Source of the DNA: Gemmatimonadales bacterium
GTDB lineage: Bacteria > Gemmatimonadota > Gemmatimonadetes > Palauibacterales > Palauibacteraceae
Length of the DNA: 39,346 bases
Reading direction: 5' to 3'
Assembly: GCA_030636765.1 (NCBI GenBank)
Contig: DAOVWI010000004.1
Coordinates: 1 to 39,346, forward strand
The translations under genes were made by a program, and so were the position numbers. Below, piece after piece: positions 34,544 to 39,346 of the stretch. The number at the start of each line of letters is the position of its first letter. Within the stretch, counting starts at the first letter, position 1. The notes under the pieces were generated by a model that saw only the letters and a list, made by a program, of their open reading frames with translations, was not told the origin of the DNA and did not search any database.

Positions 34544-34595
34544 CGTGATCCATCTGTGCGCTACGGTCCCCGACCACGGCGGGGGCCGGCCGCCG

Positions 34596-35300
34596 TCACG
34601 AAGCGGCGCGGGCCGCAGCCTCCTGCTCGTGCAGGGCATCGATCATCTTCTGCGCGCTCTCCTCCATGTCGATCACGAGCCTGTCCACTCGCGTCACGAA
34701 GTAGTTGTGCGCGATGTTGATCGGGATGGCGATCGCCAGACCGGTCGCTGTCGTGATCAGGGCCACCTTGATCCCGCCCGCCACCAGCGTGGCCTCCACC
34801 TCGCCCGCGATCTCGATCGCCTGGAACGCCTGGATCATCCCGATCACGGTTCCAAGGAAGCCGAGCAGCGGCGCGACGTTCGCCAGCGTAGCCAGCCAGA
34901 CGAGGCCCTTCTCCAGCTCGGCGATCTGGATCGCGCCGGCGTTCTCGATCGCCTGAATGACTCGCTCGGTGCCCTCTTCGTGTCGCTTGAGACCTGCCTC
35001 CAGGATCGCAGCGGCCGGCGCCTTGGAGTCTTCGCATCGAGAGAGGGCCTCGGGCAGGCGCCCGTGAGCTACCATCGCGTCCACATCGGAGAGAAGGGCA
35101 CGTGTGCGGGTCGATTTCACCTGGAGGTCGATGAACTTCCAGAAGATGATCAGGAAGCCGACGGCCATGCAGAAGCCGAGCGGCCACATCATGAAGCCCC
35201 CCGAATCCCAGATCTCGCCCAGGTGCAACTCCTGTCCCCCACCGAGCGTGGGCGACGCCTCCTGTACGAGCCAGAACGCTGTTGCTAGAAAGCTGTTCAA
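34596..35300 (-). CDS. MotA/TolQ/ExbB-family proton channel protein
   Basis: I choose the TTG start at 35300, because a near-perfect binding site (GGAGGTGA) lies five bases upstream; the GTG at 35306 sits inside that site. The 234-residue protein has three membrane segments, at about 30-55 (FMMWPLGFCMAVGFLIIFW), 135-160 and 175-200. Its signature block reads LATLANVAPLLGFLGTVIGMIQAF, followed by ALITTATGLAIAIPINIAHNYF, as in ExbB and TolQ. It would use the proton gradient to drive TonB or a TolA-like protein. No ExbD/TolR or TonB gene follows, so its partner is elsewhere. The TonB-dependent receptor downstream is a plausible beneficiary. Confidence 0.92.
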   Translation of the reverse strand: MNSFLATAFWLVQEASPTLGGGQELHLGEIWDSGGFMMWPLGFCMAVGFLIIFWKFIDLQVKSTRTRALLSDVDAMVAHGRLPEALSRCEDSKAPAAAILEAGLKRHEEGTERVIQAIENAGAIQIAELEKGLVWLATLANVAPLLGFLGTVIGMIQAFQAIEIAGEVEATLVAGGIKVALITTATGLAIAIPINIAHNYFVTRVDRLVIDMEESAQKMIDALHEQEAAARAAS

Positions 35301-35339
35301 GGTCACCTCCGACTGCCTTGGCTACCGCAGGCCATGCGG

Positions 35340-35358
35340 GCCGGGCGTGCCGCCCGGC
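35340..35358. other. GC-rich hairpin downstream of dppF
   Basis: GCCGGGCG-TGC-CGCCCGGC forms a perfect eight-base stem in the gap between the transporter operon and the proton-channel gene. It has no T-tract, so it is only a candidate terminator or mRNA 3'-end stabiliser. Confidence 0.35.
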
Positions 35359-35479
35359 GAGGCGATAGGCGGCGCAAGCTAAGAGCGGCCTTCGGAGGCT
35401 GTCAAGTCGCTCCACCGCCCCCCGGGCCGGCTCCTGAGGCCGCCCGCAACCGCTCCGTCGAGACCCTCCCGTGCGCGCC

Positions 35480-36460
35480 TTACGCTTTGACGCAGCGCAC
35501 CCACCGTCCGGCCCTGCGCTCCTCCAGCGCCGGAAGCGCGGCGACGCACTCGCCATCCTTGGCCGGACTCGGACAGCGCGGATAGAAGGGACAGCCGAAC
35601 GAAGGGGCGTCCCCTACCTCTCCTTCCGGCAGCGGCGGATCCGCCTTCCTGCGCCGCGCCTTAGGGGGGTGTGGGCTCGGTACCGCCGCGAGGAGAGCCT
35701 TCGTATACGGGTGAAGGGGATGGGCGAACAGCTCGTCGGCCCGCGCGAGCTCCACGATTCGTCCGCCATACATCACGGCCACGCGATCGGCGACCTGCCG
35801 GACGACGGCCAGGTCGTGAGCGATGAAGAGATAAGAGAGCCCGAGCCGCGCCTGGAGGTCTGCCAGCAGGTTCAGCACCTGCGCCTGGATCGAGACGTCT
35901 AGCGCCGACACGGGCTCGTCCGCGACGATCAGATGGGGCTCGACGGCGAGGGCCCGCGCCACCCCGATCCGCTGCCGCTGACCGCCGGAGAACTCGTGCG
36001 GGTATCGGCTCGCCGCGTCCGCGTCGAGCCCCACCAGCTTCAGCAGCTCCGCGATGCGCTCCGGCCGCCTGGCGCGGGGCACGAGCTCGTGTACCGCCAG
36101 CACCTCCGCCAGCATGCTGCCGACAGTCAGCCTCGGGTTCAGGGAAGCGAAAGGATCCTGAAACACCAACTGGACCGAGCGCCGGAAATCCCGCAGCTCC
36201 ACCGGCGACAACGTCCTCAGGTCGCGGCCGCGATACCGTACCTCGCCGGCCGAGGGCGGCTCGAGCCCGAGCAGGAGACGCGCCGTGGTGCTCTTGCCGC
36301 ACCCCGACTCGCCGACCAGAGCCAGAGTCTCCCTCTCCCGGATCCGCAGCGAGACGCCCTCCACCGCCCGAACGCTCCCGCTTGTCTCGGCCTGCCGCCC
36401 AGCCTGATAGCGCCGCGTGAGCCCCCTGGCCTCGAGAATGACGCTCTCCCCGGAGCTCAC
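35480..36460 (-). CDS. dppF: Dipeptide/oligopeptide ABC transporter ATP-binding protein, DppF/OppF type
   Basis: The 326-residue ATPase has Walker A GESGCGKST, Q-loop in LVFQDPFASLNPRLTVG, signature FSGGQRQRIGVARALA, Walker B LIVADEPVSALD and the H-loop in YLFIAHDLAVV. The C-terminal oligopeptide extension includes a Cys motif (CPFYPRCPSPAKDGEC) typical of Dpp/Opp ATPases. It pairs with the upstream DppD to power peptide uptake across the inner membrane. GTG 36460 overlaps the dppD stop by four bases (GTGA). An upstream extension of the frame runs through dppD and is not real. Specificity (di- versus oligopeptide, nickel or other) cannot be told from the ATPase. Confidence 0.93.
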   Translation of the reverse strand: MSSGESVILEARGLTRRYQAGRQAETSGSVRAVEGVSLRIRERETLALVGESGCGKSTTARLLLGLEPPSAGEVRYRGRDLRTLSPVELRDFRRSVQLVFQDPFASLNPRLTVGSMLAEVLAVHELVPRARRPERIAELLKLVGLDADAASRYPHEFSGGQRQRIGVARALAVEPHLIVADEPVSALDVSIQAQVLNLLADLQARLGLSYLFIAHDLAVVRQVADRVAVMYGGRIVELARADELFAHPLHPYTKALLAAVPSPHPPKARRRKADPPLPEGEVGDAPSFGCPFYPRCPSPAKDGECVAALPALEERRAGRWVRCVKA

Positions 36461-37563
36461 GGGCTCTCTCCGGGCCTCACGGCCTCCGCGCCCGCCGCGG
36501 GCGTCACGCCCGCCCCACTCCCCACGTCCACCCCGAAGCCGGCGCCCATCCGTCGCGTCGGCTCCTCCTCGAGCCAGCAGCGGTCCTGGCGGACCGGACC
36601 CTCGGCGCTGCCGCGCACGAGCGGAGGCGGCTCGAAGCAACGCTCCCAGGCGTACGGGCAGCGGGGCCGGAAACGGCATCCCTCCGGCCAGGCCGCGGCG
36701 TGCGGCACGCTCCCCGGGATTTCCGCAAGCCGGGCCCGCCGCCGGTACAGCTCGGGGACGGCCTGAAGGAGGCCTTCGGTGTACGGATGCCGCGGTTCGC
36801 TGAACAGCGGAGCGACCGGGGCCTCTTCCACGATCTGGCCGCCATACATGACCAGCACTCGGTCGGCCGTTTGCGCCACAACACCCAGGTCGTGAGTGAT
36901 GAGCAGGATCGCGGTTCCCAGCTCCTCCTGCAGCGAGGCCAGAAGGCGGAGGATCTGCGCCTGGACGGTCACATCGAGCGCGGTCGTCGGCTCGTCCGCG
37001 ATCAAGAGGGCCGGGCGGGCCGAGAGCGCCATCGCGATCATCACCCGCTGCCGCATGCCGCCGGAGAGCTGGTGGGGGTAGTAGCCGTGGCGCCGCTCGG
37101 GCTCGGAGATCCCCACGCGCCCGAGCCACTCGATCGCCTTCCGCCGGATCGCGGCCGAGCGGCTCTCTCCCGAGCGCCGGCCGAACGACCCGTGCGCCCG
37201 GATCGCCTCGGACACCTGGTCGCCGACCGTGAACACCGGATTCAGGCTGGTCATCGGCTCCTGGAAGATCATGCCGATCTCGCCTCCCCGGATCTCGCGG
37301 AGCCTCCTCTCGCTCGCGCCGACCAGCTCCTCTCCTCGCAGCCGCACGCTCGAACCGGGAAGGACACGGCCCGGCGGCTCGGGAACCAGACCCAGGATGG
37401 AGAGCGCCGTGACGGACTTTCCGCAGCCCGACTCGCCGACGAGCGCAAGCGTCTCGCCTTCACGCACCTCGAACGAGACGCCATCCACGGCGCGCGCCTC
37501 CCCCCGCTCGGTCGCGAAGTGGGTGCGCAGGCTCCGCACCTCCAGGAGCGGCTCGCCCGTCAC
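36457..37563 (-). CDS. dppD: Dipeptide/oligopeptide ABC transporter ATP-binding protein, DppD/OppD type
   Basis: The ATPase has Walker A GESGCGKSVTALSILGL (the Ser-Val after Lys is typical of DppD), MIFQEPMTSLNPVFTVG, signature LSGGMRQRVMIAMAL, Walker B LLIADEPTTALD and LLITHDLGVVAQ. Near its end is the oligo_HPY region with CRFRPRCPYAWERC. I favour GTG 37563 (368 residues), because GGAGAGG lies eight bases upstream. ATG 37629 would add 22 unconserved residues encoded by the repeats at 37551-37612. The C-terminal 30 residues (GVDVGSGAGVTPAAGAEAV) are low-complexity. Confidence 0.92.
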   Translation of the reverse strand: MTGEPLLEVRSLRTHFATERGEARAVDGVSFEVREGETLALVGESGCGKSVTALSILGLVPEPPGRVLPGSSVRLRGEELVGASERRLREIRGGEIGMIFQEPMTSLNPVFTVGDQVSEAIRAHGSFGRRSGESRSAAIRRKAIEWLGRVGISEPERRHGYYPHQLSGGMRQRVMIAMALSARPALLIADEPTTALDVTVQAQILRLLASLQEELGTAILLITHDLGVVAQTADRVLVMYGGQIVEEAPVAPLFSEPRHPYTEGLLQAVPELYRRRARLAEIPGSVPHAAAWPEGCRFRPRCPYAWERCFEPPPLVRGSAEGPVRQDRCWLEEEPTRRMGAGFGVDVGSGAGVTPAAGAEAVRPGESP

Positions 37564-37612
37564 GACACGGGCCTCTCCGTCACGACACGGCGCTCGCCCG
37601 TCACGCGACGTG
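37551..37612. repeat. Three imperfect copies of a 20-21-bp repeat at the dppC-dppD junction
   Basis: Plus-strand copies start at 37551 (GCTCGCCCGTCACGACACGG), 37572 (CCTCTCCGTCACGACACGGC) and 37592 (GCTCGCCCGTCACGCGACGT). They span the dppC stop codon and the dppD start. Each contains a CGTGACGG on the coding strand, so each offers a GTG start; one copy carries the GGAGAGG site. It looks like local slippage that multiplied translation starts. Confidence 0.8.
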
Positions 37613-38461
37613 TCTCGGGTCGAGGGCATCGCGCAGCCCGTCGCCCACGAGGTTGAAGCTCATGACGGTGAGCACGATCGCCAGCCCCGGGAAGGTCGTG
37701 ATCCACCAGGCGTCCAGCATCGTGTCCCGGCCGGACGCGACCATGTTGCCCCAGCTGGCGGTCGGCGGCTGAACACCGAGGCCGAGGAAGCTGAGCGCGG
37801 CTTCGGCGAGGATCGTGTTTCCTATCCCCAAAGTGGCGGCGATGATGACCGGCGTCAGGACGTTCGGGAGGATGTGGCGGACGAGGATCCGGGCCTGTCC
37901 GAACCCCAGGACGCGCGCCGCCGTCACGTACTCCATCTCGCGCACGGTGAGCACCTGTCCGCGGACGATTCGGGAGGTCCCCATCCAGCCCGTCAGTCCG
38001 AGCACCAGCGTAACCAGCGCGATCGACGGCTCGAAGAGCGCCACGAGCGTGATCAGCAACACGAGCCGGGGAAAGCTCAACAGGAGATCCACGCCCCGCA
38101 TCAGCGTCGTGTCCAGCCACCCGCCCAGAAAGCCGGCGATCGCGCCCACGGCCGTTCCAATGCTGATCGCGAGCGCCACCGCCAGGAATCCTATCATCAG
38201 GCTGATCCGCGCCCCGTAGACGACCCGGCTGAAGACGTCGCGCCCGAACCGATCCGTCCCCATCGGGTGCTCGACCGACGGCGGCTGATAGCGCGTCGCC
38301 ACGATATCCGTCTGTTCGTCCGGGTCATGCGGGGCCACGAGCGGCGCCATCAGAGCCGTGAGCGCGAGCAGGACCGTGAGAAGGAGGCCCAGGACCGCCT
38401 GGCGGTGCCGCAGGAACCTTCGCCACGCCTCCCGGCGGACCGAGCGGCGACTTCCCGTCAT
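37601..38461 (-). CDS. dppC: Dipeptide/oligopeptide ABC transporter permease, DppC type
   Basis: The 286-residue permease starts at ATG 38461 (MTGSRRSVRREAWRRFLRHR), the usual cytoplasmic lead of DppC; a longer frame to 38533 overlaps dppB. It has about six membrane helices, the periplasmic loop HPMGTDRFGRDVFSRVVYGARISL found in nearly all DppC proteins, and the EAA loop that contacts the ATPases (ARVLGFGQARILVRHILPNVL). It starts 22 bases after dppB ends. It forms a heterodimer with DppB. Confidence 0.94.
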   Translation of the reverse strand: MTGSRRSVRREAWRRFLRHRQAVLGLLLTVLLALTALMAPLVAPHDPDEQTDIVATRYQPPSVEHPMGTDRFGRDVFSRVVYGARISLMIGFLAVALAISIGTAVGAIAGFLGGWLDTTLMRGVDLLLSFPRLVLLITLVALFEPSIALVTLVLGLTGWMGTSRIVRGQVLTVREMEYVTAARVLGFGQARILVRHILPNVLTPVIIAATLGIGNTILAEAALSFLGLGVQPPTASWGNMVASGRDTMLDAWWITTFPGLAIVLTVMSFNLVGDGLRDALDPRHVA

Positions 38462-38483
38462 CGGACCCCGCTCGCCGGGCGGC

Positions 38484-39346
38484 TCATGCTCTCCGGATTC
38501 GCGGGTCGACCGCCGCGTACAGCATGTCCGCAACCAGGTTCGCCGCCAGGACCAGGACGCCGAAGAAGAAGCTGGCTGCCATCACCACCGGGTAGTCACG
38601 CCCCAGGATCGCGTTGTACAGGGCCCGGCCCATGCCCGGCCACGAGAAAACGACCTCGATCACCACGGAGCCTCCGAACAGGAGCGGCAGGTAGAGACCG
38701 AGCAGGCTCACGATCGGAACGAGCGCGTTTCGAAGCGCGTGCTTCAGTATCACCCGCCGCTCGGGAAGACCCTTCGCGCGAGCCGTCCGGATGTAGTCCT
38801 GGCCGATCACCTCCAGCATCGAGCCCCGCATGTAGCGGGCGACCCCGGCGGCGGAGGCGATCCCGAGCGCGATGGAGGGGAGCACGAGGTGCCGGGCCCG
38901 GTCGAGCAGCTTGCCCAGCGGCCCCATGAACTCGTAGCCGACGGAGGTGACCCCCGATATCGGCAGCCGCAGTGCGTCCGGGAGAGCCGGCGACGAGAAG
39001 GCGAGGATCAGCATCAGGCCCAGCCAGAAGCCCGGCATCGAGTACACGAACAGCGAGGTGAACGTGAGCACGTTGTCCAGCTTGGAGTACTGCCGGACCG
39101 CCTGAACGGCGCCCACCGCGCAACCGACTACGAATATCAGCACGAGCGACACTCCGCTCAGCACCAGGGTGTTCGGAAGCGCGTCGGCGAGGACCGCGGA
39201 AACCGGTCGGTGCTGGCCGAAGCTGTAGCCGAAGTCGCCGGTGAAGAAGGCCCGCAGCCACCGGAAGTACTGCTCATGGATGGGCCGGTCGAGCCCGAGG
39301 TTCTCGCGCATGCGATCGATGATCTCGGGGCTGACGTTCGGGTTGA
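38484..39346 (-). CDS. dppB: Dipeptide/oligopeptide ABC transporter permease, DppB type, N-terminus outside window
   Basis: The frame is open to the right edge of the window; the first visible codons read NPNVSPEIIDRMRENLGLDRPI, so roughly the first 40-60 residues, including helix 1, are missing. The visible part has the DppB features: QYFRWLRAFFTGDFGYSF, SMPGFWLGLMLILAFS, the EAA loop (DYIRTARAKGLPERRVILKHALRNALVPIV) and the closing VVIEVVFSWPGMGRALYNAI and VADMLYAAVDPRIR. It is the first transporter gene visible; a substrate-binding protein gene, if present, lies further right. Confidence 0.94.
   Translation of the reverse strand, partial: NPNVSPEIIDRMRENLGLDRPIHEQYFRWLRAFFTGDFGYSFGQHRPVSAVLADALPNTLVLSGVSLVLIFVVGCAVGAVQAVRQYSKLDNVLTFTSLFVYSMPGFWLGLMLILAFSSPALPDALRLPISGVTSVGYEFMGPLGKLLDRARHLVLPSIALGIASAAGVARYMRGSMLEVIGQDYIRTARAKGLPERRVILKHALRNALVPIVSLLGLYLPLLFGGSVVIEVVFSWPGMGRALYNAILGRDYPVVMAASFFFGVLVLAANLVADMLYAAVDPRIRRA

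Noticed and set aside
35480..37129. 549-codon version of dppF extending upstream to 37129
   Set aside because: The extra 223 codons read through dppD in another frame, giving a Pro/Arg-rich nonsense sequence; the real start is the GTG at 36460 overlapping the dppD stop.

Overview
The window is GC-rich, gene-dense DNA that looks like a Gram-negative, aerobic, heterotrophic bacterium of the Gemmatimonadota type. That is an inference: it rests on the very high GC, frequent GTG/TTG starts, a TonB-dependent receptor with a carboxypeptidase-regulatory-like N-terminal domain, an Omp85-like barrel, and a RemA-like (DUF370) protein. No rRNA, tRNA, CRISPR array or intact transposase gene was found.

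Layout. 1-194 is the start of a small membrane protein gene running out of the window. 356-1119 is a MerR/TipAS-type regulator with a MerR-style promoter, but the protein has lost its DNA-recognition helices. 1161-5055 (minus strand) is hcrC-like, hcrA-like, DinB and VOC: a molybdenum hydroxylase module without its usual FAD subunit, driven by a good promoter at 5115-5144. 5280-10303 holds an unrecognised secreted protein, a TatA/B-type protein, an HNH endonuclease and priA. 10325-13972 (minus) is an HDAC-family deacetylase, an M24 peptidase and a dipeptide epimerase; the last two are separated by a 331-bp element with 27-bp terminal inverted repeats. 14094-21074 holds an unknown envelope protein, a group-2 sigma-70 factor, a PP2C phosphatase, an HD hydrolase, a RemA-like protein and an outer-membrane barrel.

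The centrepiece is 21082-25935: a trpDCFBA operon with overlapping genes, preceded by a complete ribosome-mediated attenuator. Its 31-residue leader peptide has four consecutive Trp codons. The promoter is placed so that transcription should begin at, or one base from, the leader ATG, making the leader peptide leaderless. Two identical 8-mers (regions 2 and 4) compete for one complement (region 3), and region 4 makes an intrinsic terminator with seven Ts. trpE and trpG are not in the window.

25958-35300 (minus) carries polA (Klenow exonuclease active site eroded), a cold-shock protein, an Slt-type lytic transglycosylase, a TonB-dependent receptor and an ExbB/TolQ-type proton-channel protein. 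35480-39346 (minus) is a dipeptide/oligopeptide ABC transporter, dppB-C-D-F, with dppB cut by the window end. The longest stretch without a gene, 11354-11720, is almost entirely the inverted-repeat element. All functional statements rest on motif recognition by eye; no database search was run.
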